The notes beneath the pieces are model-generated. The model saw only the letters and a list, made by a program, of their open reading frames with translations. It made no database searches and was not told the DNA's origin. From Phaeosaccion multiseriatum (Eukaryota > Ochrophyta, other classes), in assembly GCA_965112735.1 (NCBI GenBank), contig OZ218950.1, positions 1-64,000 of the forward strand: a stretch of 64,000 bases of DNA. The letters are read 5' to 3'. Positions 23,735 through 36,021 of the stretch are shown piece after piece (position 1 is the first letter of the stretch; every line of letters starts with the position of its first letter). The translations under genes and the position numbers were made by a program.

Positions 23735-25935
23735 TCCTCCTGCCCCTGCTCCTCCTCCTCCTCCTCCTGCTGCTGCTGCTGCTGCTCCTTCTGCTTCGGC
23801 TTCTGCTTCTGCTTCTGCTGCCTTTTGGTCGTCGTGCCTTTAGTAGGGGAGGCCACAGCAGCAGCGGCAATGGCGGCAGGGGACGATAGATCCATAGACT
23901 CCGGAAAGTCCTTGCTCCCCTTGCTGCGCCCCCCGCCGCGCTTCCTCCTCTCCCGCCTCCTCGTGTTCAGCCTTTCCTCCTGGCGCTGAATGTCCACCTC
24001 GTCAGGCCTGCCCGGCTCACTGTCCTCACTGGAAGAAGAGGTCTCAACCTTCTCGTGCCCTGCCCTTCTCCTCTCCTCGTCCCTACTGTGTTCCTCCTCG
24101 CTTCCCCCTTCCCCCAGCGTCAGCTCCCTCATCCTCCGCCCCACGCTGCGCTTCTTCGCCTTGCTCCCTCTCTCCTCGAAGAAGAGCGCATTCCTCTTTG
24201 GCGAATAGTGGGGCGTCACAGGCCTGTTGGCATCATCTCCCTCTCCCTGTCCCCCTCCTTCCCGGTCAGCCGAAGGTTTCTTCTTGTGTGGCCGCCGCTT
24301 GGACAGTCTATTGCCTGCCTTTGCTGCGGCAGCCCCGGGGGCAAGAGCAGTGGTGCAGGAGGCACCTTCTTGAAACACAAAGTCGTCATCATCATCATCA
24401 TCGTCATCATCATCGTTTTCGCCACCGCCCCCATGGGAATCACTGCCGCTGCGATGCCCCTCTCCAATCCCCGCCCGCTTCCTCCTTCTTCCACTCCTGT
24501 CGCTGCTTCTGCTTCTGCTGCTGCTACTGCTGAGACTGGCGCCGGCGCCCCTTCGCTTCTCTCCCCCCTCCCTGCCACCGCCTCGTCTAGTGTGCGTCCC
24601 CTCCTTGCCGCGAAACCCCCGTGACCCGTATACCAGTCTCTGCTCGTCCCTAACTATATACTTCCGGCCCTCTTCCCTGACATCCTTCCCGCCCTCTTGC
24701 TCCTCCTCTTGCTCCTCCTCCTCCTCCTCCTCCTCCTCCTCCTCCTCCTCCTCCTCATCCTCCTCCTCCTCCTCCTCCTCCTCCTCCTCCTCCTGACTGT
24801 CGCTGTCGCTATCCTCCTCAGCGGCTCTCTCTCTCAGGGCCCTCCTCGGCCTCGACTGCTTCTTCTCCTTCCCTTGCTCCACACTCTGGTGCTTGGAGGC
24901 ACTATACTGCTCTCCTTGCCTGCTACCCGCGGCCTCATCTACAGCCTTGTGCCTCCTTCCCTCCCCTCTCCCACTGGAGGCACCACCCGCTCCTCGCCCC
25001 TGCCCCTTTTCCACACCATTCTTCTTGCTCTTCTCCTGCCGCTGGCTCCCGTGGCTCCTCCTCTCACGCCTCGTCTCCTGCACTCCCTCGTCGCCTCCTT
25101 CCCGCTTGGCAGCCTCAGCATCGGCCTCCGCCTCCTCTTGGGAAGCCAAGGAGGAAGTCTTTGGTGGCTTGGCTCTTCCAGAGTGTCTATCCCCACTCCC
25201 ACCTCCTCTGTCGTCCTCCCGCTGCTGTCGCCGGTTCAGTGATGGAGAAGGCCCGCCTCTCTGCTTACTTGTGTACTTGCCGTGCTCCTGCTCATCTTCC
25301 TCCTTGTCCACGCCTTCTTCCATGCCCTTTTGTTTCCAACTCTTTGACGTGGGAGTATTCGTCTCGCTGCCGCTTCCCGCGCTCGAGGCCTTCTTGCTGT
25401 CGAGGCCAGCGACATTGGACGACCCAGACGCCCCCCCCCCCCTTCTCCCCTCTCGTCTCGCGCCTTCCGATGCCTTGCTCCCCTCGTCCTCTGCGTACCT
25501 ACCCAAGAGCTCCATCTCGAGAGGGTTGGGCACGCCCGGCCTCTTGCTCCTCTGCTTCTCCTGGTGGAGAGCATCTCCCTCTTTCTCCCTCTTCACTCGA
25601 CTGATGGACTTCTCCCCCGTCGCTCCATCTCGATCTGCTCCAGAGCCGCTGGTCCGCCGCCGACCACCTCCCCCTTCCTTCTCTCTCCTGCTGCTGTCGG
25701 AACGCCGTTCAGCCCCCCCACTCCTTCTCCGAGCAGCAGCAGCGACAGTAGTAGACCCCGGCGGGACACCATCGGTCCGGCGCGCTCCAGTCGGGGGAGC
25801 TTGCTTCGGAGGAGGCAGCACTCGACCTCCCAGCATCTTCGGAGGAGGGGAGGAGGGGGCGGGCGGAGGAGGCTTTGTGCCCTTTCTCCGCGGCTTGGGC
25901 TTCACGTCCTCCCCGTCGAGGGGCGGCTGAGCCAT
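22231..25935 (-). CDS. Tubby-like protein with long low-complexity N-terminus
   Basis: Exons (minus): 25935-23447 and 23212-22231; 1156 residues, ATG reading MAQPPL. The C-terminal tubby domain starts near residue 780 and crosses the single intron in MRCYIERNRSGLNKLS-PIYTMF. It continues with LLMAARKIIKSKTSHYVIS, KRRMEVCIPRV, DFKGRATAASIKNFQLI and ends in GKVGKNCFNVDFQWPF and LQAFAVCLARFD, close to the animal TULP signature. A roughly 75-residue Gly/Ser-rich insert interrupts the domain. The first 780 residues are Arg/Lys/Glu-rich with poly-Glu (about 24710-24795), poly-Asp and poly-Gln runs and are probably disordered. Tubby domains bind phosphoinositides; in animals TULP proteins deliver membrane proteins to cilia. 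A role here in flagellar trafficking is inferred. Confidence 0.9.
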
Positions 25936-26368
25936 GGCTGCCTTTGCCTTTCTTGCGCTCGCTGTTTTAATCAAGTCACGCACGGCATACTCTTCTGGGC
26001 GGAGAACAACATCAACCGTTCCCCCAACGACTGATCGATCGTTGACATATCACCAAAATGTACGTAACCTTACGCTGTACGATATTTGAAGAGGTGTATG
26101 GAGGTCATGGACAGGGGCTTCCATGGACCAGGTAATATCCAGGTGGTAGGTGTGAGGCGGACTCTAGGAGAAAGAGGGGCCGGACTGCCATCCCTCCTGA
26201 CCTCCTTACTTGGCTTAATTGGTGTGAGGGGCCTCCTCCTTCGCAACCACTGCACCCCACTGCCCTATCCCCTCTCTCTCTTGCCTCACTCAGTGCTACT
26301 CCCTCTTCTCCACTGCTCCGCCCCTCCAACGAAGTGAGTGCTCGTACTTTGACCGAGAGGCGCTCCGT
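25936..26368. other. Intergenic region upstream of the Tubby-like gene
   Basis: 433 bp between the Tubby-like start codon and the aldo/keto reductase stop codon, both genes on the minus strand. It presumably contains the Tubby-like promoter and the reductase 3' UTR. It is moderately AT-rich around 25970-26100 (GATCGATCGTTGACATATC). No gene or repeat was seen. Confidence 0.6.
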
Positions 26369-29300
26369 TCAGTTCCACGCCAGGGCTGAGCGCTGTCCCC
26401 AGTACTCTTCCGCGGTGAGAGGGCCCGCCGCCTCCAGCTCCGCCATCAGAGTCTGCAGCGGACTCTGCCCCCCCCCCTCTGGCGTGGCTGTTAAGCGGCC
26501 CTGCAGCCCGAGAGCCTCGCTATTGGAGCGCATGTGCTCAGGACATGCGGCTCCACTCAGCACCAAGGGCTCCCAGGGCTGAGCCATGACGGCGGCGAGG
26601 GCCAGAGCGTCGGGTGTAGTGCCGAGCTTCTTAGCCATTGCCGAGATGATACTGCTCTGGCGCAACGTGCGGCTCTCCACAGTCTGTGACGATGCCTCCT
26701 GAGAGGGGGTTGGAGGGGTTGGAGGGGTTGCAGCAGAGACCGTACAGTGCAACGTATGACTCACTGCGTCTCGGAGTGCTCAGCACATAGAGAGGGAGGG
26801 AAGGAGGGAAGGAGGGAGGGAGGGAGGGAGGCAGGGAGGGGAGGGAGAGAGACGACCGACGTACCGACTGCAGCATGCCCTCCTCAGCTCCTGGCAGGAG
26901 CAAGCGTCCGTTGGCCATGGCCTCTTTGACAATGACGGACATGCCCTTTGCCTTGGCCTCGGACAGTGCCGTCCCCACCGACTGCTCCAGCAGGTTGAAA
27001 GTGGCCTGACATGATGCAAGGTAAGGGAAAGTATCAGCACAGAGAGATTCCCGTCACGTGTGCAAGTTGGGCGATGGCACCAGATGGGCACACACGCCCC
27101 CATCCTCACTCACTGACCTGAACGGAGTCGAAGAGGGGCTCCGAGTCGGGGCCCGCGGTGCATTGCATGGCGGTCCTTAGCGTCTCCGCCTGGAGCACGG
27201 GGAAGAGGGGGGGGTGGGGACAGAGCCTTCAGACGGGCCCGCAAGGGAGGCGAAGAGAAGCGAAGCGGAGAGCGCAGAGAGAGAGAGGGAGGGAGAAAGA
27301 GAGAGAGAGAGCAGAGAGACAGGCACACACACAGAGGGGAGAGAGCAGCGAGGGAGCAGAGAAACAGACACACACAGAGCAGAGGCAGAAGAGAGAGACA
27401 CAGAGAGAGAGAGGGCAGAGAGAGGGCAGAGAGAGACGCATACACACAGAGAGGGCAGAGAGAGACACACAGAGAGAGAGACACACAAAGAGCAGAGAGA
27501 GAGACACAGACAGAGAGCAGAGAGAGAGAGACGCATACACAGAGAGGGCAGAGAGAGAAACACAGAGAGAGGGCAGAGAGAGACGCATACACAGAGAGAG
27601 AGGGCAGAGAGAGAAACACAGAGAGAGGGCAAAGAGAGACACAGAGAGAGAGCAGAGAGAGAGACACAGACAGAGAGCAGAGAGAGAGAGACGCATACAC
27701 AGAGAGAGAGGGCAGAGAGACACAAAGAGAGGGCAGAGAGAGGGCAGAGAGAGACGCATACACAGAGAGAGGGCAGAGAGAGACACACAGAGAGAGAGAG
27801 ACACAGAGAGAGGGCAGAGAGAGAGACGCATACACAGAGAGAGCAGAGAGAGACGCATACACAGAGAGCAGAGAGAGAGACACAGAGAGAGGGCAGAGAG
27901 AGAGAGACACAGAGAGAGAGCAGAGAGAGAGACACAGACAGAGAGCAGAGAGAGAGACACAGAGAGAGAGCAGAGAGACACAGACAGAGAGCAGAGAGAG
28001 AGACACAGAGAGAGAGCAGAGAGAGAGACACAGACAGAGAGCAGAGAGAGAGACGCATACACAGAGAGAGGGCAGAGAGAGACGCATACACAGAGAGAGG
28101 GCAGAGAGAGACGCATACACAGAGAGAGAGACACACAGAGACGCATACACATACACAGAGAGAGGGCAGAGAGAGACTCATACACAGAAAGAGGGCAGAG
28201 AGAGACACAGACAGAGAGCAGAGAGAGAGAGACGCATACACAGAGAGAGGGCAGAGAGAGACGCATACACAGAGAGCAGAGAGAGAGACACAGAGAGAGG
28301 GCAGAGAGAGAGACACAGAGAGAGAGCAGAGAGAGAGACACAGACAGAGAGCAGAGAGAGAGAGACACAGAGAGAGAGCAGAGAGAGAGACACAGACAGA
28401 GAGCAGAGAGAGAGAGACGCATACACAGAGAGAGGGGGCAGAGAGACACGCATACACAGAGAGAGGGCAGAGAGAGACACAGAGAGAGGGCAGAGAGAGA
28501 CACACACAGAGAGAGGGCAGAGAGAGACGCATACACAGAGAGAGGGCAGAGAGAGACACAGACAGAGAGCAGAGAGAGACGCATACACAGAGAGAGAGCA
28601 GAGAGAGAGAGACACAGAGAGAGAGCAGAGAGAGAGAGACACAGAGAGAGAGGGCAGAGAGAGACACACAGAGAGAGGGCAGAGAGAGACGCATACACAG
28701 AGAGAGAGCAGAGAGAGACGCATACACAGAGAGAGGGCAGAGAGAGACGCATACACAGAGAGCAGAGAGAGACGCATACACAGAGAGAGGGCAGAGAGAG
28801 AGACGCATACACAGAGAGAGGGCAGAGAGAGAAGAGACACACACATAGAGAGAGAGCAGACAGACAGGCACACACACAGAGCAGAGCGAGCAGAGAGACA
28901 CACAGAGAGAGAGAGCAGCGGGGGAGCAGAGAGGGGGCAGAGAGAGGCACACACATACATATACAACAGAGAGAGAGAGGCACACACAGAGGGGAGAGAG
29001 GGCACAGAGAGACTCACACACACACAGAGCGAGAGAGAGAGAGAGCAGAGATAGAAGATGGATGTTTGTGGGGTGCCCCTCCGACCCCGCATTGTGAAGG
29101 AAAGCCCCCCCCCCGGTACCTGCTTGACACACTAAGGCTCAGTAACGTACCTGCTTGACACCGCTGAGGCTTAGCCCCACTTTCCAGCCCCGTTCCTTCT
29201 TCAGGGCAAAGAGGCGGTCCAGCACCTGGAAGGTGTATGGGTGAGGCAGATGGACCAGGTGGTCAGTACATCGAGGGGGTCGACATTCAGCAGCAGGGTG

Positions 29301-30458
29301 AGGAGCGAGTTTGGGAAATACGTTCAGGATGTGCAGGAACAGCAAGTGGGGCTCCGAGGCCAGACAGGCAAGTGGGTGTGAAGACAGTAGCAATCACCAG
29401 AAACGAGCATGAGCAGCATCATCATCATCATCATCATCAACATGTCAGCGATCTTGTGAGAGCATTGGAGTGGGCTGAGAGGGGCTGAGCAAAGGTGTAG
29501 TAGTATGGCAACTCGTCTACGTGAGGCTAACCACTAAACACACCTCTTGATTGGTGAGCACTCCGCTGTCCAGGGTGGCGCTATGTATCTGGTACATGTT
29601 CAAGAAGCCCCCAAGGAACTGCTGCGTCTCCTGCTGCTGGCTCAGGAGGTGCTGCAGACTGTGGTCCTTGACCTCATGCGGCGCGTCTCCGTTGTCGATC
29701 CTCCACTCCGCCGTGTACCTGTGCGGTCAGGTGAGGAGGGGCGCAAGAACAAACGGCAGCGCTGAGTCAGACGTGGTGACGTCTCAGGTACCCAACCCAC
29801 ACACAAGGACGTGCCGACTTGACTCATCTTACCGATAGCCCCACTTGCTGCCCACCACGACGTCGTCCCTGCCGATGCCCCTGTCCTGCAGCCATGCGCT
29901 CAGGAACTCCTCGCTCTTGCCGTAGCTTCTCGCGCAGTCAAAGTAGCGAACTCCACTCTGTTGGAGGTAAAGACATGAGAGAGAGCACGAGCACACACTC
30001 AGTGTCAGCGTCAGAGCCTCGCCACCCAGACCCTTCCTCCGTGAGTGCTTACTTACCTCCCACGCGCTGTCCAGCACCTTAAAGGCGTGTGCCCTCATCT
30101 CCTCAACGCTACTCCCTCCCAGCTGCTCGTGATGCCCCAAGTTGATGTAGCCTGGTCTTCCTATCGCCGCAAGGCCGAGGCCAAGCTTCGGGACGCCGTC
30201 CACCCCAAGGAAGGCAGTGCAGCTCTCACTCGCTACAGTCGCGTCTCGCCCTGCCGGTGCCGCGCTCGAAGACATTGGCAGGGCTATGAGTCGTCTGCGT
30301 GGTCTCACTGGCCTCCTGGCAGCTTTTGCTGAGGAAGCTACTCCTGGTGAAATTAAAGGTGAAGGTGGCGTGCTGGAGGAAAAGAAGGAGAGGACAGGAC
30401 GTATGCACAGCGACCCACTTAACGCGACGCTGCTAAAGAGAGCTCGAGGAATCTTCAT
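26369..30458 (-). CDS. Aldo/keto reductase family oxidoreductase
   Basis: Exons (minus): 30458-30057, 29957-29833, 29718-29544, 29225-29151, 27189-27118, 27005-26865, 26698-26369; 439 residues, all junctions in frame. The catalytic tetrad is visible: Asp141 and Tyr146 in VRYFDCARSYGKSEEF, Lys172 in VVVGSKWGY and His221 in LNMYQIHSATLDSG. The C-terminal part has AQPWEPLVLSGAACPEHMRSN, typical of the NAD(P)-binding end of D-threo-aldose-type reductases. The first 80 residues are basic, Ser/Pro-rich and hydrophobic at the start (MKIPRALFSSVALSG), perhaps an organelle presequence; a second Met near residue 62 could give a cytosolic form. The substrate is unknown. Intron 4 (27190-29150) is 1961 bp because of a minisatellite. 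Confidence 0.9.
27270..29050. repeat. 1.8-kb (GA)-rich minisatellite filling an intron
   Basis: Tandem degenerate units of roughly 25-40 bp mix AGAGAGAGAC, GCATACACAGAGAGA and GGCAGAGAGAG. On the reductase sense strand this is almost entirely pyrimidine (TCTCTCTG with TGTGTATGCG). The units contain no stop in several frames, which gives long but meaningless open frames on both strands. It occupies most of intron 27190-29150. Confidence 0.95.
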
Positions 30459-30974
30459 GCGAGGATGCGCTATAAAGGGAAGGCCATGTGCATTCAGGAA
30501 GGAAGGAAGGACTCGTGGAGGGGAGCAGGATTTTCGAGATGGATAGTCGTCACCAAATCACCAACCGCTGTGCTTTCGTTTCAATTTCGATCAATTCTGC
30601 TCATCGCGCTCTTGTGCCCATCTCATCAATCAGGTCGGTTTTTCTCAATTTTTTCAAATTTAACACCCCCACATGACAGTGGCCGGCCGCGTGGACCAAC
30701 AGTACTCCTCGTCTTGAGGCTAGATAAGAGAACCGCCTGAAACGCATCGGATTTACAATTTGATTTCAACCCCACCCACTTGTACATTCTTGATAAATAA
30801 CGTATGGCTAAGCTATGGACCTATCTATCCTGTTGCCCTATCTAGTTACACTGCTCTACGCGTGTCACAGCACGGACATAGAGCGCCTCCAAGGTGAAGC
30901 CTTCCTTGGGTGCTCTCCTTGGGTGCTCTGCCTCCCTCCCGCCGGTCCTGACACGGAGTGCATTCGTCGCCCCG
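30459..30974. other. Intergenic region between C2CD3-like 3' end and reductase start
   Basis: 516 bp, less GC-rich than surrounding DNA at 30540-30830. It must hold the reductase promoter and the C2CD3-like 3' UTR. No repeat and no open frame that looks like a gene was seen. Confidence 0.6.
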
Positions 30975-33900
30975 TCAGAGGTCGTCCTCGTCCTCGTCCT
31001 CGTCTTCGCTGGAGTATCCGAAGTAGTCCAGAGAGCCCTGCCCCTGCATAATGCGCGCGATCCGTGCGGTTTCCAGGTCGGCGAAGCGAGGCAACTGCAG
31101 TGCCCGGCCCGGGGGGGGCGGGGCGGCGGCAGAGCGGCCCTGTTGCTTGGGCTTGGGCTCTGCCCGGGGAAGGGAAGTGGGGAGGTGCGCCGCATGGGAG
31201 TCCGGCAAGGGGTGGCTGCGGCGTGGGTCCTGGCCTAGCTGGTTGTAGAACGTGCTAAGAGGAGGGGGTGGGGGAGGGTGGCCATCTCCTCGCAAAGGGT
31301 CGGGAGGAGTGGTGTCGGTGCCGCTTACAGCTCGACTGTCGTCCCTTTGACTGTCGATTCCACCGACGGCGGCACCACCGCTGCTTGGGGGCCTTACCGC
31401 TTGCTTCGCTTCCTGCTGCTGCTGCCGGCGCTGCCATTGGGAGACCAAACACGCGTCGTCGCCAACCACGGGGGGATACACGTGGTCATGCACATGGTCA
31501 TGGTCGTGGAAGTGCAGCACCTGCTTGCCCTGGATGCTGAGGCGCAGGTCGACATGGCATGAAGTGCCTTCCCCCCGTGCCCCAGCGCCTCTCCAGCCAT
31601 CAGCAGCAGCAAGAGGAGCGGAGTCCTTCTGCTCACCGCTGCGCTCGCTGTCGACAAGGGCGGCTCCTTCCGCTTCTCCTCCCCCTCCTCCCGTTTCTGG
31701 TGGCGGTGATGAAGCTGCTGCAACACCAGCTGTGGCTGTCTCCTCCTCCTCCACGTCGTCGTCGTCCTCCCTATCCCCTACTCCCACCTCCTGCTGCTGT
31801 CCCTGCTCCTGCTCCTTCTCTCGGATCCGCAGCCGCGCTTCGTCGTCCTCCTCCTCCTCCTTCCCCCTTCCATCAGTCTGTTGAAGAGGTTCCTCCTCCT
31901 CCGCGTCTGCCTCCTCCTCCTCCACCACCACCTCCTCTGCCTCCTCCTCCACCACCACCTCCTCCCCCTCCTCTACCTCCTCCTCTACCTCCTCCTCCTC
32001 CACCACCACCACCACCACCCCCTCCTCCTCCACCACCTCCTTCTCTTTTTTATCCTCCACCACCTCCTCCTCTTTCTCCTCCTCCTCCTCCTCCTCCTCC
32101 TCCTCCTCCTCCTCCTCCTCCTCCTCCTCCTCCTCCTCCTCCTCCTCCTTCTGCACCTCTTCCTCTGCCTGTACCTCCTCGTCTACCTCCTCAGCCTGCC
32201 CCTCCTCGCCCGTCCTCCCTGTACCTTCCCCATCATCACTCTCTTCGCCTTTCCGTCTCTCAGTGGGCACTCCTGCCATCTTCGCCTCCACACGTCCGGT
32301 CAAGTCGATCAACTTACACGTCAGTCGAGCCTGCGCGCACGGGGGGGGAGATGAACAGATGAACAAGAAAGGGAGCAAGCGGAGGCTGAGTCAAACTCAC
32401 TGACACACTATAGTTACAGTTACACCACAGGTACACGGACAGGGGATCGACACCACAAGCACACCGGGTACACCAAAGTGCACGTCCGCTGCCTTCCTCC
32501 TCACCTTGAAGCCTCTCCACTGGGCCTGCAGAATCACCGCCGCTTTCGTCTGCACCACCGCCCAGTCCATCTCCTCGCCTTGTGGAGCACACTCCTCGCT
32601 GTGACGTGACTCACTCTGCCGATCCTCTTCGACCTCCTCCCTCTCCAGGCCTTCCTCCCTCTCCAGGCCCTCCTGCTGCTCCTTGTCCTCCTTCTGTTGT
32701 TCCGTCCCCTCCTCCTCCTTCTCCTCCTTCTCCTCCTTCTCCTCCTTTCTCTCCTCCTCCTCCTCCTCCTCCTCCTCCTCCTCCTCCTCCTCCTCCTCCT
32801 CCTCCTCCTCCTCCTCCTCCTCCTCCTCCTCCTCCTCCTCCTCCTCGGCCCCCCCTTCCTTCCCCTCCTCGGTGCCCACCCCCCGGGTTGGCGTTGCAGG
32901 CGTCCCCCCCAGGGCCCCAAGCCTCAAGTTCACCTCTGTGAGCCCCCTCATCGCCGCGCGCAGCTCGTCGAATCCTGAGCCAACTTTGCCGCCTGTGGCT
33001 GAGTGTCCTCCTCCTCCTCCTCCTCCTCCTCCTCCTCCTCCTCCTCCTCCTCCTCCTCCGCCTCCTCCTCCTCCTCCTCCTCCTCCTCCTCCTCCTCCTC
33101 CTCCCCCTCCTCCTCCTCCTCCTCCCTCTACATCCGCTTGGCTTTCTCCACTACGATCGTGCGCCTGGCGGCCCACTGTAACTGTAGCTGTAGCTGTAGC
33201 CATCGCAGCAGCGTCAGCAGCATGAAGTGAGCTCTCCTCGCCAGGGGAAGCACCGAAAGACGACAGCGAGGAGGAGGAGGAGGAGGAGGCGGCGGCAGCG
33301 GCAGTGGTGGGAAGTACCCACGCGCTCTTCCTCGGCCTGACCCTGACCTTGAGCTGACCCTGGGGACGCCTTAGCTCGTCTAGCACGTGGTACCATCCGT
33401 CGATCTCCTCCAGCCCCACGGCGGCTTTGTTGCCCCGCCGCATCGTCATCACGCTCGCCCGCAAGCCCCGGCCTCTGCTGCCACTCTCTTTGGCGGCATC
33501 CAAAGCGCCAACAGCGGCACCACCCCCATCGCTGTCGCCATCTGAAGCGCAGGATATATACAGCGAGGAGAGCCCGACCACTGCGGCTCCGATGAGCTTG
33601 TCCCCAAGACGCACCCCTGTAGCTGTAGCGGCTCCGTGGGCACTCGTTGAGGAGTCTACCGAGGCGGAGAGGCTCCCAGTGCCAGGCTCTGGTGGGAGGG
33701 AGGGAGGGAGGGAGGGAGGGAGGGGTAAAGGCCATGAGGGAGGGGCGATGAGAGAGACACACAAAGAGGCGAAGAGGACGGATGGAAACACTGCCGACCC
33801 AGACACATAAATGGACGAGAAGCCTGGCAGTGCTCGAGCCAAAGCGCCTTCTCCTCTCCCTCCTCTCCCTCCTCTCCCTCCTCTCCATCCTCCTTCTCGC

Positions 33901-34163
33901 CTTCCTCCTCACCGTTGCTGACAGCACCCGGCTGCTGCACCACTGGCTGCTGCTGGCCGGGCTCTGCGCTGCCGAGGAGTCCGTCCCACCACGCGCATCT
34001 CGACCTCCGCCACACCCGGAACACGAGCGCTGCCTCCGGAGAGCAGAACGTGCGCCACCCCAGCTCGGAGTCCTCCAGCCTCACCTCTGCGGCACACACA
34101 TGAGCAGGGACGGGGGGGGGCAGCACAAGACTTCAGCGACCACGACACATGCAGCAAAGGCCT

Positions 34164-34207
<44 letters not shown>

Positions 34208-35990
34208 CACACACACATGCACACACACATGCACACAGACAGGCAGGGCCCGTTATCCGCCACGCGGCCACCGCAGGACAAAGCCAAGCAAAAGCAAAGG
34301 CAGGCAAATAGAGAAAGCGACAAAGAGAAGCCGGCCTTACGTGTGGCCTTACCTGTGGTGTGTGCGTACACGGGGTTGCACGAACCCTCCACAGTGGAGG
34401 TCGTCGCACAGGCGTGCTCTCCTAGGGCCTCCGCCACTCCTTCTCCTCCTCCTCGCCCCACCCCCTCCCTTCCCTCCCCCTGCTGCCCCACTCGCAGCGC
34501 GAAGGGCGCTCTCATCGGAGCCCTTCCGTTGAGCTCCCACGCCCACGTCACGTAGGTGCTGGGCAGGGACTCACCTCCCCTGCCGCCACCGCCGGCACTG
34601 CCTCCGGTTGGAGTGCGCGCTGTTTCTGGAGAAGCAGCATCCCCGATAGAGGCGTCGAAGGCGGTGACGCACGTGCTGCTCTCTGACAAGGCCGGGGAAG
34701 GCGAAGAGCACGACGACGACGACGACGCGGAGCGCCCCTCCTTTCCCCCGATGGCAGCGGACGGTAAGTGCATGGCCTGCTCTACAGTCACCTCAACCAC
34801 CGCAGCGGCGTTGGCCCTGCCCGCCCCCCACTCTCCTTCCTCTTCCTCCCCTTGTTCCACCAGCGGCACTGCCGGAGGAGGGGACAGCTGCGGCTGCTGG
34901 TGGTGCTGCTGCTGCTGAGCGCCTTGCTCCACGCCGACTTCTCCTGCTGTATCTCCAACTGCTGCTGTATCATTAACTGCTGTTGCTGCTTGTGGCGGTG
35001 GCCGTGAAGTTCGGAGGCCTCTCCTCGTGGAGGCCTCGGCCAGGGCTAGGTGCGGGCCCAAGTCCCCCCAGCCCCCCCTGGGGCTGTCCCCCCCGGGAAT
35101 GTCGAGGCGCAGTGGGCTCCTCGGAGAAGCGGGCGGCGCGGGAGGAGCTCCGTCGCCGTCCGCCAGGAACACCTGCAGGGCCACCCGTCCAATTACTTCC
35201 CTGGGGGGCGCAGCTGCACCCGTTGGTGATATAGCGGCTGCGGTAATGTCCACCCAGCCCCCGAGCCCGTTCGTGGCTGTGAGGAGCCCTTCGAGCTCCA
35301 CAACCGCAGAGCCCACCGGGGAACCGCTCGCTGCTGCCCCACGGCCTGCGTACACTTTGAGCGTCATGCTCTCTCGCCTCACAAACTCCTTGAAGCCCGA
35401 GTCCAGCACAATGGGTATCCGCTCCACCCAAGGAGCCGCACTTGCCCCCTGTGTGGGGGTCCACCCTCCCACCCACTCTTGCTGCATGCCCCCTTCATCA
35501 GACACGCGTGAGAGGGTCGATCTCGCCCGAGCGCGAAACTCTCTGCCTTGCTCAGGAACTGCGTCTGCCCCCAATTTCCTGGGCGCGTGCAATGCTGCAG
35601 GTGCTGTGGTTGCTGCTGCCTCCTCCTCCTCCTCCTCCTCCTCCTCCTCCTCCTCCTCCTCGCCCCCCTCTCCATAGAAGGTGTAGGCCGCCTCCAACTG
35701 CAGAGTGTCGCTGCCGTCCCTTTCTCCCACTTCGTCCCCCCCTCCTACGAGGCCTTCTCTCGCCGCATGGGAGCCCGGAAACCGGAAGAAACGCACCTCT
35801 CCCACTCGTACACAAACAACAGCCCTGGCCGGTGGGGGCACTTGAAGATGATGCTCGCTGTCGCCTTCGCTGTCCCCTCCTCCTCCCGTCGACAGCTCTT
35901 GATCGAGCCCTTCGTCCCCCTCCTTCTTTTCGGCGAGTTTGCCGCTTCGAAGGGGCTCAATTGCCTGCGAGTTGGTGGTTGTTACTGCTG

Positions 35991-36021
<31 letters not shown>

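Noticed and set aside
23589-25983. Poly-Leu, poly-Ser and poly-Cys frames opposite the Tubby-like gene (similar shadows at 31.2-33.3 kb and 51.3-52.7 kb)
   Set aside because: They are complements of Glu/Gln/Arg-rich coding exons that have domain and splice support on the other strand.
27110-29158. Long open frames in the GA-rich repeat (Arg/Glu/Thr or Leu/Ser/Cys-rich)
   Set aside because: They are low-complexity products of a minisatellite inside an intron of the aldo/keto reductase; the flanking exons splice in frame around it.
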